Notes: generated by a model not told the origin, from the letters alone. 64,000 nucleotides of DNA from Eledone cirrhosa (GCA_964016885.1 OZ024740.1:300425209-300489208); one strand, 5' to 3'. Positions 32,353 through 44,390 are shown, counted from the first letter of the stretch. Translations and numbers: made by a program.

Positions 32353-33617
32353 TTATAATGTCATTGTTGTTGTTGTTGCTATCGTTAATATTAATTTTAG
32401 TTTCAGTTGTGGTGGTGGTGGCTTATCTGGCACGTTTGGTGGTCGTGGTTTTGGTTTTGGTACTGTTACTGCGGTTGTTGCTGTTCCAGTTGCTTCTGTT
32501 GTTGCTGCTACAGTTGTTGCTGCCATCTTTGCTGCTGGTGGTGTTGACAGTTGAGTCACTGGGTGGGTAAGAGAGGTGGCCTCAACCTTTTAGCCTGAGG
32601 ACAGAAAGCTCTTAGGTGGGTTCCTTCACCATAAACGACACACCTAGGCCTTCTGCCCTCGACGATTACGGTGAGGTGGCTGCCGTCAGTGATGTCTATT
32701 ACCTCTTGGATCTCCTCAATGCTTTTATTGTCCGCTTGGATCAGGAGCTCCATCCCAGATCCGGACCAGTTCTCCTGCTTTTCTTTCGCTATTTCGATTA
32801 TCTTGGTGTTGGCCTCGATCCCGGCGAGTACGGCAGATATTAGCCATTGAATTTCGATGGCCGGTGGAACGTGGGTCACCCTGATCTTTTCGAGTCTCTG
32901 GCCACAATAGCTTGGGACGAGTGTGAAGTCGTCACTTCTTAATGGGGCCGTGGATTGTTCTCTTGCCTCCTGTGGTGTTTCACGTCTGATGTGGGTTTTC
33001 TTTGCCCACACATGTCCCAAAGCTTTTTGGATTTGGGATTCGGATGCCCGTTCCCCTCGGCGCGATTTTATGTTAATTGTCCGATAAGACACGATGGTCC
33101 ATTTTATTATTGGGGGGGGGGGGGGGGGGTGAGGCTGACCCTGTACCCATCTTTCTTTACCATTCTTTTGGCTTCTTCTAATTCCTCCTGAGTTACCTGG
33201 ATCACTTCGCACGTTTTTGCTACTCTCGCAAAAGACGGTAGTTTTCTTAATTTCATTGTTGTTGTTGTTATCGTTATTTTTGTTATTGTTAATGTTAGTT
33301 TCAGTTGTGGTGGTGGCCTCAGTGGTGTTCGGTGTGGAAGAGTTCATTTTGGTTGAATTCATTTCGATATCAAGAGTTAATTTATTTTTTTCTTTTGTTT
33401 CTGTTGTCGCGGTGGTGGTGGTGGTGGTGGAGGCGTTAACACCTGCAGTCATTGGTAATGGCGGGAAATGAATGTCTGCCTGAGACAAATTTAAAATATT
33501 GCTCGTGCTTATATTTTTTTTTGTGTTGGCAAACGTAGTAACATTTACAATGGCGGTGTGAGGTGTTAATTTGTGAGGAAGGCTTTCAGCTGCTTCGTGC
33601 AGAGGTGAATTAGCCAT
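32353..33617 (-). pseudogene. LINE copy B ORF1, upstream (extra) copy
   Basis: The natural-looking start is ATG at 33617 (MANSPLHEAAESLPHK). An Asn/Thr-rich N-terminus is followed by a poly-Pro run and the globular domain (SESQIQKALGHVWAKKT, LVPSYCGQRLEKIRVTHV). Next is the zinc knuckle CVVYGEGTHLRAFC, with the second Cys changed to Tyr. A frame change follows at the TGA at 32556, where the next frame (32559-32353) overlaps by a few bases. The protein stops in a Thr-rich stretch and lacks the C-terminal block of ORF1. In detail it matches copy C more closely than its own downstream neighbour, including the shortened ETPQEAREQ region and the overlapping frame change. Confidence 0.75.
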
Positions 33618-34622
<1,005 letters not shown>

Positions 34623-34986
34623 CGATAAAACTGGGATAAAACTGGCACGGTGTGTTTTTTTTTTCAAAAATGCAACACGTGCTGCTAGTTATTCGCAGAT
34701 TTGAATTTGCTGGTTAAACACAGATAGTTAGATCTTCTCCCTTGTTGAAAATGCGGAATATTGGCTACTGTGGTTGCCGATCGATTAATGGTGAAACATA
34801 TTTCTTTAATGAAATATATACAAGGAAGATTAATCAATTTATAAGGTATCTATTTTTGAAGTTCTAGTTAAACTTTAATTAGTTACCTTCCTGGCTAAGT
34901 GTGCGTACATACGTTTACAAATTATTCCCTGTGATTGTTTCATATGTTTATTTTATATATATATGTCAATCAATTTCTACTTGATA

Positions 34987-34989
<3 letters not shown>

Positions 34990-35077
<88 letters not shown>
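34990..35077. repeat. (TA)n microsatellite
   Basis: Nearly 90 bases of alternating TA preceding the direct repeat at 35101. Confidence 0.95.
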
Positions 35078-35081
<4 letters not shown>

Positions 35082-35100
35082 TTATTTATATATATAAATA

Positions 35101-35872
35101 TAATTCAGCGAGAATCGTATTTCGGCCTGTAGAAAAAGTGAAACGAAACGCAAAATCGTGAAAATGCTGGCAAGCGCTCAATAGTTAAAAACATTAGAGC
35201 TAAACAATATGTTAAAACGCCATACAAACTTAAAAAGTGGTTAAGAAGGCATTAACCACCTAAGCCAAAACACAAATCAAGCTAAACAGGTCAAACAAAA
35301 TAAATGATAAAAACCTGGACCCAAATGGAATTGGTGGTAAAATGCAAATTCAGGGTTTCTATGACACCTACATCAATAATACTGTCTTCTTAAAACTATA
35401 ATCTTTCAGCATAAAGACCCAACAAGGTATATCACGTTATCAACAGGTAATTTTGCTCTGTAACCAACTTTGCGAATGAGGCAGAGCTTAGTAAACGCAC
35501 ATGCGTAAGTCACAAGGGGAAATTCCCCTTAGTTTGGCAAATGAATTCAGTATGTGTCTATCATACAAACAATTGCATAGATAGCACAAATCGAATAAGC
35601 ACTCAACCAGGTAGTTTTTAAAAATAGACTTATGCAATTAATTTGTCAATAGAATTTTTAACAGGTTAATTGTAAATCTCGGGAGATTAATACAAATATA
35701 ATACAGCGAGAATCGTATTTCGGCCGGTAGAAAAAGCGAAACGAAACGCAAAATCGTAGAAATGCTGGCCACAGCTCAATAGTTAAAAAACTAGAGCTAA
35801 ACAACAAGTTAAAACGCCATACAAACTGAAACACTGGTTAAGGAGGCATTAAGCTAAACAGGTCAAACAAAT
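35101..35872. repeat. Direct repeat pair, ~170-200 bp, 598 bp apart
   Basis: Bases 35101-35300 and 35699-35872 are direct copies (both with 'gcgagaatcgtatttcggcc' and 'taaaacgccatacaaact'). The second copy lacks about 24 bases near its end. The sequence between shows no coding frame. Both copies abut TA-rich tracts. It could be a non-autonomous element with terminal direct repeats, or part of a tandem satellite with a unit of about 600 bp. Confidence 0.7.
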
Positions 35873-35922
35873 ATATATATATATATTTAAAAGAATAGAG
35901 GTGTAACACACAAGTTATGATG

Positions 35923-36260
35923 TATTGGTAAACGGAAAAGAAAATGTTGACAAATTGTTCAAAGTGAAAAATAGTTTATTTAGGAATAAGTGAGAATTAG
36001 TAATAGTATTGGTTAGTATTCAGTTTTGGTTTTAAGTTTTACCGGTTGCGCATTTCTAATGCTTTTCAAAAATAATTTTGAGATAGAGCGTCCGTCATGT
36101 TTGCTCTAATCTGATTAGTTTTGGAAATTCTACTTGTTTTTATGTGAAAAAAGTGGCTTCAGCGGTATTAAAATAAGTTTCGCGCCAATTCGTGTTGCAA
36201 AAAATTCTTGTGGTCAAAACAATTTTGATTGGTCGGTAGAGGTCATGTGAATGTTAAAAA
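35923..36260. repeat. PLE terminal repeat, left
   Basis: Reverse complement of 39240-39576 with only scattered differences. Contains 'ttttaccggttgcgcatttc', part of the hammerhead-like block. Confidence 0.85.
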
Positions 36261-36446
36261 TTGATTTTGCGCCAAATGTAGGTTTGTGTCGGCTGATTGA
36301 GAAGTCACTGAAAAATAATTCTTTCAAAACAAATATGTGTGTGTTTGTGTGTGTAGTAGTAGTAAAGAGGTTCGTTGTTGTGATAATGGTCAGCAGGGAT
36401 GTGTGTGCGAACCGCAGCCTGTTGACAGGTCAAATGCCTATTAAGA

Positions 36447-36512
<66 letters not shown>

Positions 36513-36626
36513 TGTGTAGAAGAGTAATTCGTGGTAGAGGGATGGTCAGTAGGAATGTGTCTGTAAGTGTGTGGGGGATATTTTAACATGTTAAAATATA
36601 TTTTTCAGCTCTTGTCTTATACGGAG

Positions 36627-36672
<46 letters not shown>

Positions 36673-36717
36673 CTCTTTGTATGTTAATGTACGCGTGTGT
36701 ATATGTGTGTGTGTGTG

Positions 36718-36751
<34 letters not shown>

Positions 36752-37220
36752 AATGTGTGTGTGTGTGCGTGTGGGTGGACCAGCATTTATTTTTGTGATA
36801 CTGGTAAAATGGTGTACATTATTCCTTATTTTCAGTAAAAACGATTCTCTCAATAGAACATCAAAAACCTTAATAATAAAAGGTGTGAAATGATATATAG
36901 TATTGGCATAATACCAAGGTGTGTGTGAGTGTGTCCAGATTGTACGTACTGCAAGGGGAATCCATTAGGCCTTGCCGTATTGGAATACTTGTGTACAAAT
37001 ATGTATGTGCTCATCAGTGTGTAATGCATGTGTACGTTTATGTATGTATGTGTGTGTCGGCACGTTTATATCTATAGACATCAAACGTTATGCAAATTTG
37101 TGTATATTTGTGTTGCACCATAGAACATGTGTGTTTACGTATGTCATTGTGTTTATATGTGGATAGAGATGTATGCCGATGTAGGTATGTATGTTGATGT
37201 GTGTATGTTGTGGGTTCGTC
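36261..37220. other. PLE 3' region with several (GT)n tracts
   Basis: Downstream of the endonuclease on the minus strand. Holds (GT)n at about 36451-36510, 36629-36668 and 36727-36752, and other GT-rich sequence. All open frames here (Cys/Val or His/Thr repeats) are artefacts. Confidence 0.7.
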
Positions 37221-37626
37221 TTAGGGAGAAGTGTTTAGACGGTGTCCGTATTTGTTAATAAAGTAAGATTCCTTGCTGATGCGCTGGGTGTGGGTGGCAT
37301 TATCTTTAAATTTGTAGAGGGGAAATATTCTGAAGTTGGGATGATTTTGGGCGGCACAGGTATGAATGTGTTCACTCAGTGGTATTTTCCTGTATTCTGT
37401 ATTTTAATTCGGGATCTATGGACAGTCATGCGTTGGCGGAGGCTGTTTTTGGTCTGGCCTATGTATTGTTCTCGACAACCAGAGCAAGTTAATACATATA
37501 TTAGATTTTCTGATACGCATGTGAAATTGTGTTTTACTATAAAACGTTGTCCTTCTTTGAAATAGAATTCCGAACCTTCTATTAGGTTGATGCATATGCC
37601 ACAGTTGGGTCTATCGCATTTTTTTT
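37221..37626 (-). pseudogene. GIY-YIG endonuclease of the complete PLE
   Basis: From about 37620 the minus strand encodes a cysteine linker (CDRPNCGICINL), NLIYVLTCSGCREQYIGQ with the YIG motif, and TKNSLRQRMTVHRSRIKIQ. A one-base shift near 37383 changes frame. The other frame then continues with SEHIHTCAAQNHPNFRIFPL and KESYFINKYGHRLNTSP to a TAA at 37221-37223. The resemblance to the endonuclease at 8175-8607 is close throughout. The domain nicks the target site. A shift near 37625 also separates it from the RT frame. Confidence 0.8.
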
Positions 37627-37794
37627 ACTGTGGGTTTCGTTTTTGTGGTTGGCAGTACTTTGGCATGTGTTAGGATGTTTTTCATTGACTTAGATTGTCT
37701 TTTGCTCTTTATGATATCGTGTGTTCGTAAAATTTGGTTCATTCTATGGTCATTTTTCAACACAGCGATGTTCTGGAGGATGGTGTCAAAGGCC

Positions 37795-39192
37795 TCATTG
37801 TTGAGGGGTGTTGTGTGTGGAAATGTATGGAAGAGCTTTTAGTTTCGGTTGATTTACTTTAGGGTGTCTAAGATCCTGGGTACTGCCTTTTAGGGCACCT
37901 TGGATTCCATTGTCAATTAGTGATGCAGGGTAGTCCCTGCCTATGAGTGTGTCCTTTAGTTCTTGTAGCCGTAAGTAGCAGGTGTTTTTATTGAAGACTA
38001 TAGTACAGATTCTCTTGGCTAAGTTGTAGGGAATATTAATTTTAACGTGTCTAGGGTGGCAAGAGTTGAAAGGAAAATATTGCTTGGAGTCTGTGGGCTT
38101 GTAGTATATGTCTGTTTCTATTTTTTTGTTATGGATCTTAATGAGGATGTCGAGGAAGGGGAGTTGTTGATGGCTGTATTCCATCGTGAAGTTAATATTC
38201 GTGTTGAGCCCATTTATAAGGGTGTGAAATTCTTTAAGTTTCTCGATGTTTTCGTGCCAAAGGATGAAGCAGTCATCTAGATATCTCTTCCAGTTCCTTT
38301 CTATATGTAAGTGGAGAGTGTTTCGAAATTTGTTTAGGACTTTAGTGTAGAGGGTGATTTCCAGGTATGCCATGACTAGGTTGGCATAAGTGGGGGCTTT
38401 TTTCGTTCCCATAGCGGTCCCAGATTTCTGCCTGCAGGGTTTGTTATTGAAAATGAAGTAATTGTTCTCCAAGATAAATTTGAGTCCCTCTATAACGAAT
38501 TCTTTTTTGATGCGTTGTGGGAGTTCATTGTGGTAATTATCCAGCCAGAATTGGATAGCTTCTATTCATAGGATGTGGGGTAGGTTGGAGTATAGGTTGA
38601 CTACATCAAACGTCACTAGTAGGGTTTGTTCAGAAAGGGGCATATTAGGGAGGTGATTGAGTATTTCTAGGTCGTCCCTTATATAGCTTTTGATGTGTTT
38701 GAGAAAAGGCTTGTGAAGGGTATCAATGAAGTTGCTAATGCGGTGGGTTTCGCAAGCGGGGCCTGCTATTATAGGTCTTAATTTGAGATCATTGGGTGAG
38801 GGGACATTGATGACTATGTATGTGGCTGGCTTGCATGCCTTACTTATTAATTCGCTTTTATGTACTTTAGGAATACCGGAGAAAAGGCTGGATTTACTTG
38901 TGAAGTCTGTAATGAAGCTGAATTCCTTGTTAGTGAGTCCTTCTTTGTATTGGTTGATCAGAGTTTTAAGGTTTCTCATCATTTTCTGTTGATTGTAGTG
39001 TTCAGCCTTTTCGTAGTATGTTTCGTTTTCCAACGTGGAGAGCGCTAAGTTGATATAGAATTCTGTCTCCATTAGGACTACTGTACTCCCTTTATCAGCC
39101 TCTTTAATTGTAATGGTTCTGTCGGTTTTTAATCTATTTAATTCTTCCCATTCTTTCTTGTTGTGGTTTGGCTTGTGTTTTTGTCTGTGCAA
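37795..39192 (-). pseudogene. Reverse transcriptase of the complete PLE
   Basis: Two minus-strand frames. The first (39192-38566, 208 residues) holds TIKEADKGSTVVLM, LFSGIPKVHKSE, KLRPIIAGPACETHRISNFI and LVTFDVVNLYSNLPH (motif A, catalytic Asp). It stops near 38567, where a frame break leads into the second frame, open from about 38550 although its first ATG is at 38472. That frame encodes EAIQFWLDNYHNEL, QKSGTAMGTKKAPTYANLVM (motif B), WKRYLDDCFILW (motif C) and LPFLDILI. IKEADKGSTVV and GTAMGTK with YLDD are typical of Penelope-like RTs. Another shift follows near 37840. Catalytic residues are all present. Confidence 0.9.
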
Positions 39193-39239
39193 GTGTTAGT
39201 AAGGGAAGTTTGTAATGTGTTCACAGAATTTGTCCAGGA

Positions 39240-39576
39240 TATTTTAACATTCACATGACCTCTACCGACCAATCAAAATTGTTTTGACCACAAGAATTTT
39301 TGCAACACGAATTGGCGCGAAACTTATTTTAATAACGCTGGAGCCAGCTTTTTCACATAAAAACAGGTAGAATTTCCAAAACTAATCAGATTAGAGCAAA
39401 CATCACGGACGCTCTATCTCAAAATTATTTTTGAAAAGCATTAGAAATGCGCAACCGGTAAAACTTAAAACCAAAACTGAATACTAACCAATACTATTAC
39501 TAATTCTCACTTATTCCTAATTAAACTATTTTTCACTGTGAACAATTTATCAGCATTTTCTTTTCCGTTTACCAAT
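39240..39576. repeat. PLE terminal repeat, right
   Basis: Inverted copy of 35923-36260. Carries the hammerhead-like block at 39430-39470. Confidence 0.85.
39430..39470 (+). ncRNA. Hammerhead-like motif in PLE terminal repeat
   Basis: The plus strand reads 'tttttgaaaa', a 5-bp stem (gcatt/aatgc, loop aga), then 'gcaaccggtaaaac'. Compared with the motif at 15031-15101 the GAAAC box has become GCAAC, so it is likely inactive. Its inverted counterpart lies at about 36040-36075 on the minus strand. Confidence 0.35.
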
Positions 39577-39724
39577 ATATATATATATTTATTTATTTAT
39601 GTTTGTTAGTTCACCACTGGATAGAATTGGTCAATCTCGATGTAATATTATGGAGAGTACTCAACGTAATGCAGCTCACTCGTCTTCGTTTGTGTAGTTG
39701 ATGGTGCGAGTACGGAGTTAATTA

Positions 39725-39907
39725 TTATAATAAAATAACAGGAGGCTGGACTTGTGTAAATCCTTGAAAGATTTATTATACTATGATCATTTCAATTACT
39801 GTGTTCCGTATGAATCCGGTGATATCATCAGGTATTCGAAATATAACATAGTAAAATAAACCTTTCAAGGATTTACACAAGTCCAGCCTCCTGTTATTTT
39901 ATTATAA
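39725..39907. repeat. Perfect 46-bp inverted repeat
   Basis: Bases 39725-39770 and 39862-39907 are exact reverse complements (contain 'aggaggctggacttgtg'). The 91-bp spacer holds, on the minus strand, CTGATGA, a CCG/CGG stem and a GGAAC block, a hammerhead-like order but with a poor GAAA box. Confidence 0.8.
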
Positions 39908-39937
39908 TATATATATATATATATACATTATAATAAA

Positions 39938-40552
39938 ATGGCAGCGTGGTAGTAGTAGGCATACTACGTTTACAACACCTCGTTCTCGCACCACCAACAA
40001 GATTCAACGTCGAAGATGGATGGGTTGCATATTCATTTTATTCAGCTGGAAATCCACTGGATAGAACTTGTCATTCCCTATAGTCAACCATGATGTATTA
40101 TTAGGAAAAGCACTCGATGTTATGCAACCCATCTATCTTCGATGTTGAATCTTGTTGGTGGTGCGAGAACGGAGTTAATTTTTATTATTGAGTAAAATGA
40201 CAGGAGGCCGGACCTGTGAAATTCCTGAAAAGATTTATCATGGCAAACACTATCTATATTTCAATAACCAAGTACCGTAAGTTCCTGGTGACACCATAAC
40301 ATGTTTATTGCATAATAGTTATATAATAAATGAATAATGGTAAACACAATCCAAGAGATTAAAAAACACAGAGTAAAATGTTTTTGACCCGAAGGCGTTC
40401 AGGGCCAGTTGTCAGTGTGGTGAGGATAATCTTCAATCTCGTCTTGCCGGTTTATTTAGGGGGCTGTATGCTTAGTATGCATACTACTCCTACCCTGATG
40501 GTTGGGTTAGGGTGTTGTAAACGTAGTATGCCTACTACTACCACGCTGCCAT
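39938..40552. repeat. Nested inverted repeats (42 bp outer, 53 bp inner)
   Basis: Outer arms 39938-39979 and 40511-40552 are exact or near-exact reverse complements ('atggcagcgtggtagtagta' end). Inner arms 39978-40030 and 40122-40174 are also inverted copies ('ccaccaacaagattcaac'). Parts of 40170-40320 resemble 39715-39850 in direct orientation. Probably overlapping fold-back or terminal-repeat units of one non-autonomous family; non-coding. Confidence 0.7.
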
Positions 40553-40810
40553 TCATTGCTATTTGAACACCTAGTAGTGGTAAAGGGGATCAGGTTACAT
40601 GAAAGTTTCAAATGGGGGTCGAGCTAAAGTTCTATAAAAATATAGTGGACGGAGGTAAATTCAGAACTAGAATATAAAACATTTTATAGTAGAATTTAAA
40701 GTTAAGATTAAAGATTAATAATGTAAAATTTAAGTTTAAAATTAAAGATTTAATTAAAGAATGATTAGAAGGAAGCATTTATGTAAAAATTAAATATATC
40801 TTTGATAGTA
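40553..40810. other. AT-rich spacer
   Basis: No gene or repeat recognised. Confidence 0.5.
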
Positions 40811-41003
40811 ATAATTGTTTCTACTTTTGGCACAAGGCCAGCAATTATCCCAGTGCATCACTAGTACTTTATTTTATCGACCCCGTAAGGATGAAATGCA
40901 AAGTTAACCTCGGCAGGATTTGAACTCAAACCATAAAGGGCGTTAACTCTGTGTTGCAAAGCATGGCGTCCGACCCTCAACCGATACTGCCAATGCACCG
41001 CGT
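40811..41003 (-). mobile_element. tRNA-derived SINE (cephalopod type), near full length
   Basis: Minus-strand A-box region (ggcagtatcggttgagg) and B-box (tgagttcaaatcctgcc) precede the body shared with 440-622 and 19061-19176. A few substitutions distinguish the copy. Confidence 0.85.
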
Positions 41004-41530
41004 TCAATCACTGTGTTTGTGACGTAGAGAAATGAGTGTGACTTGTCTTTAAAGGAGTGCGGTGTAGCGATCAATAACCAGTAAAGTGACGATTTCCAGG
41101 TATACCCAAGCCTCAAGGGCCTACCAACTGTTCCGAGTATTTTCGTCTCAGAATGAAAGGGAAATTTATTTTTCCAAGCACACCAGGAAGGTGGAGAGAG
41201 CCAAGTGTTGCGAGTGCAAGTAGGAAAGCCGGCATTATCAGTCGTTTGTCCAACGTATACCAATTGATTTCAATGGTACGAAAGCTTAAATGCAGTAAAA
41301 TGTAATGAAATAGGGAAAGAAACTATACTTAATTTCAAGCTAACCTGGGTTCTATGTGTTGTTCAGTTTTGAATTCACATGGTATATAATCCCATCCCAC
41401 ACTATAATAAGTATAGGTGAGACACAAATATATACCTTAATACTACAACGCACTTATGTCTCTATGTAATTATTGTATGGGAACTACATCGCATGGTACA
41501 TGTTGAGTGAATCCTAAGTGGATCCATACA
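41004..41530. other. Spacer, no recognised gene
   Basis: The minus-strand frame at 41263-40943 mostly overlaps the SINE and is not a gene. Confidence 0.5.
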
Positions 41531-42000
41531 TACATTCATAATTGTGGGGTCATCGAATTAAATCACTAGAAATGCACTGGGTTCGATTCCATTGATTTTC
41601 ATCCACTTGCTCCTAAATCAGGAACCATCATTTTAACACCTAGATTGAACGGTTATTATAACATTTATTACCAAAGAAAAGTCCATATTGCGTTGATTTA
41701 TAGTACAAAGACATTAAAATGAGGGTAGATTGTCGTTTACGACCATATTACGCTGAAAACAGTGGTTCTACTACGATCACAGAAGTTAAGCAACGTCGAG
41801 TCAACTTACTACTTGCGTGGTTGACCGCTTGGGAAACCTCGGCGCTGTAAGAACTCCCTTTTATTTTTATTTAATAAATTCTTTCAACTTTACCCTATGC
41901 ATGTACTATACTATTTTAAATATATCCAATTTCGTAGATAAAACATGTTCAATCACACACCCACATATATACATGAACCCCCCCCCCCCCTACATATATA
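41530..42000 (+). repeat. Composite repeat unit with 5S-like module (plus copy)
   Basis: A 200-bp leader ('cctagattgaacggttatta' region), a 5S-like module (41735-41851) and a 3' flank ending in a poly-C run near 41980-41991. The unit is repeated in inverted orientation at about 45110-45590, including the poly-C/poly-G run. Confidence 0.75.
41735..41851 (+). pseudogene. 5S rRNA-derived sequence, plus copy
   Basis: About 117 bases align along the whole length of a metazoan 5S rRNA: 'ttacgaccatatta' (5' end), 'gaagttaagcaacgtcgag' (internal A-box/IE region), 'gaccgcttggga' (C-box and helix V region) and '...gctgtaag' (3' end). Substitutions in the loop regions make it a pseudogene or a 5S-derived SINE module and not a working 5S gene. 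Confidence 0.8.
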
Positions 42001-42334
42001 TATGTATTATATGTACGTCTTTTTCATGTTTCAATATTAAGGTATATAAATATTGAGTTTTGTCATATATTTCTCACTACCATGACTGAATCTTAACCAT
42101 CTACTATGTCAGGGTATGTCATGCATCATCTTATTTTATCTGATGAGGACGTACTGTGGAAGTTAACTCAGTACCTCTGAAATATGTATAATAAAATATA
42201 CTTGATCACAAGCATATCTATTTTGTTAATATTTTGAATTAATATTAATAACTCCGAAAACCATTTTTGTTGAGTGCTTCCAATCTATTGTAAAACTCAT
42301 TCTTTGATTTATTCATTGAACCTTGTTTAACCTT

Positions 42335-42367
<33 letters not shown>

Positions 42368-42436
42368 CTCCTAATACAGTCGTCAAGCACTCTCCGATCT
42401 CAGTCGTTCCCTCTCAATCTCTCGCTCTCTCTCTAT
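42001..42436. other. Spacer with (TA)n
   Basis: Contains a (TA)n tract at about 42340-42366 and CT-rich sequence near 42400-42430. No gene. Confidence 0.55.
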
Positions 42437-42665
42437 GTATATTTAGGACCGATCGACTTTCGTCAAATCGGACCGAGGGAACAATGTTTCCGTTGGTCTT
42501 TCCAATTGCTAATACTATCTATTGGTCGCAACACCAGGTAGAAGGAGCAACGTGAAATAAAGAGTTTCTTGCTTAAGGACATAACGCATCGCCTGGTCCA
42601 GGAATCGAACTCACAACCTTACGATTGCGAATCCAATTCTCTAACCACTCAGCCACACGCCTTCT
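42437..42665 (-). mobile_element. Second tRNA-derived SINE family, near full length
   Basis: Minus-strand head: A-box 'tggctgagtggttagag' near 42640-42657 and B-box 'gagttcgattcc' at 42601-42612, an excellent polymerase III promoter pair. The body follows with 'gttatgtccttaagcaa' and 'ttcacgttgctccttc'. A 5'-truncated copy of the same family lies at 44465-44570 on the plus strand. It differs from the SINE at 440-622. Confidence 0.85.
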
Positions 42666-43160
42666 GTATGTATATATATGTTTGTAAACAAACATTCATT
42701 TCATTCTGACGTCACTAGCCCCGTTTTTCCTCATGTGCGTTTTTCATAATCACGCATGATGGTGAACTAGCCAGTTTTAAAATTCCCTTTTTGGCTTATA
42801 AATCTGTGAGAGTCCTGGTTATCTGATTGAGCTCTGCTGACGATTGAAATCCAACCGTGACCATCTCCACTGAAAGTTTTCATGAAATAGTCTTTAAGAC
42901 TATACAGAGCATTTGATGTTTTTCCAAATTGAAAGATAAGTATTTTAGACTTTATTTTATCATGAGTTAAGGCTCTATTGATTTTTCCTTGGATTTCACT
43001 AAATTCTGTGGATGAATTTATATCCTGATTCTCTTTTGAGATGAGTTTGAATTATTTTTCCTACATCTTACGTTAACTATTTTTCCCATCTTGACGCCAT
43101 ATTCGCATATATGTTATGGAATACTGTTAGCTTCTCGCTACAACAATTTCTATACCTTTC

Positions 43161-43165
<5 letters not shown>
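42666..43165. other. Spacer with a 'gtttgtaaacaaac' palindrome
   Basis: A short palindrome (about 42679-42693) like that in the 490-bp repeat at 13992-14694 is followed by non-coding sequence. Possibly a related element; not resolved. Confidence 0.4.

Positions 43166-43232
<67 letters not shown>
43166..43232. repeat. (TA)n microsatellite
   Basis: Pure alternating TA directly before the PLE fragment at 43253. Confidence 0.95.
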
Positions 43233-43237
<5 letters not shown>

Positions 43238-43252
43238 CATACATATATATAT

Positions 43253-44390
43253 ATTGTTATACTTGGGGAGGGTCACATTTGTGTAATATTGCCAGAATTA
43301 ATAACAGAACAAATTCACTGTTTGGTTGGTTTTCGCTTCTCACTGTCTTTTATATCGGTAATCTAACTTACTCGGTCCTCAATGTTGCCATTGACTGACC
43401 GACGCTCAAAAATAATACGGATACAATATAGACACAAACACATATATATAGTTTATCATAAATCTTTCGTTGCACATCTGCAACATCGTCAGTGGTGTTA
43501 TATTTTCCTCCTGTTGTGTTGTATGTCTACGCCATTTTTATTCAGTCTGTCTATCTATTTATTTATTTATTTGCTTGTTTGTTAATTTTTTTTGTTTCGT
43601 CTTCTTTGCGCATGCGTTTGCGTGTGTGTATAGTGTTATGTTTGCTGTGTGATGGGTGACTAGTGTGTGCTTATGTGCTTGTTGTTATTGTGCTTGTGTA
43701 TGTATTTATTTATTTATTTATCTTATTTTATTTACTTATTTATACTTCTCTTAGGTCAGTGTTGTTTGTTTGGGTGTTGTTGATATTCCATTCATTCTTT
43801 CTGTTTAGCTTTGGTCTTCTAATTTCTATTTCACTGGCCTCTCTGATTTGCCTATCTGCTGGGTCATTTCTATGTTTAGATATTATTCTAATTTCTATGT
43901 TGTCTATGTTACCGTCATGTTGTTGTCTAGCATGTTCGTATAGTACTGACCCGTTTTTTCGTCCTTTTAGTTCCCCCCAGTGTTGGTCTATCCTTTCACC
44001 TATGCTACGAGCTGTCTCACCTATGTATGTTGTTGTCATGTTTCTGCAAGTACCCTCTGTACATCTTATGCTATAGCATAAATATATAGACAGACTGAAT
44101 TAAAATGGCGTAGACATACAACACAACAGGAGGAAAATATAACACCACTGACGATGTTGCAGATGTGCAACGAAAGATTTATGATAAACTATATATATGT
44201 GTTTGTGTCTATATTGTATCTGTATTATTTTTGACCGTCGGTCAGTCAATGGCAACATTGAGGACCGAGTAAGTTAGATTACCGATATAAAAGACAGCGA
44301 GAAGCGAAAACCAACCAAACAGTGAGTGTGTTCTGTTATTAATTCTGGCAATATTACACAAATATGACCCTCCCCAAGTATAGCAATATT
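43253..44390 (-). mobile_element. PLE fragment flanked by inverted 3' tails
   Basis: A second copy of the family at 2131-3034 (43253-44073 aligns with it end to end). The 3' tail is also present in inverted orientation at 44078-44390, so 43253-43570 and 44078-44390 form a roughly 315-bp inverted repeat around the endonuclease. This is the same inverted terminal arrangement seen for the complete PLE at 35923-39576. Everything upstream of the endonuclease core is missing. Confidence 0.75.
43740..44073 (-). pseudogene. GIY-YIG endonuclease, second copy of first PLE family
   Basis: The minus-strand frame runs open from the inverted-repeat junction near 44073 to the stop at 43740. It holds the last part of the GIY strand (YSIRC), TTTYIGETARSIGERIDQHW (YIG motif) and the Asn/Arg-rich tail, nearly identical to 2660-3034 apart from a few substitutions. 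The cysteine linker present at 3034-3130 is absent here because the inverted tail replaces it. It is a fragment of the target-nicking domain and cannot act alone. Confidence 0.8.

Larger units (their letters stand above)
35923..39576 (-). mobile_element. Nearly complete Penelope-like element with inverted terminal repeats
   Basis: The best-preserved element in the window: 3.65 kb, minus strand. Inverted repeats of about 337 bp (35923-36260 and 39240-39576) enclose an RT (39192-37795) and a GIY-YIG endonuclease (37620-37221). Between the endonuclease and the left repeat lie about 960 bp rich in (GT)n. Terminal repeats in inverted orientation are a known PLE configuration. Only about four frame disruptions are visible in roughly 2 kb of coding sequence, so the insertion is relatively young or was under selection recently. 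Confidence 0.85.

Noticed and set aside
31253..32559. Plus-strand Val/Leu/Gly-rich frames resembling membrane proteins
   Set aside because: They are the antisense of Thr/Asn/Pro-rich ORF1 of the LINE copies.
42120..42185. CTGATGAGGACG stretch suggesting a hammerhead
   Set aside because: No GAAA box follows at the required distance and the stems do not pair well.
42600..42660. Possible functional tRNA gene
   Set aside because: The A- and B-boxes are good, but the sequence continues into a SINE body and I see no complete acceptor stem. A truncated copy at 44465 shows it is a repeat.
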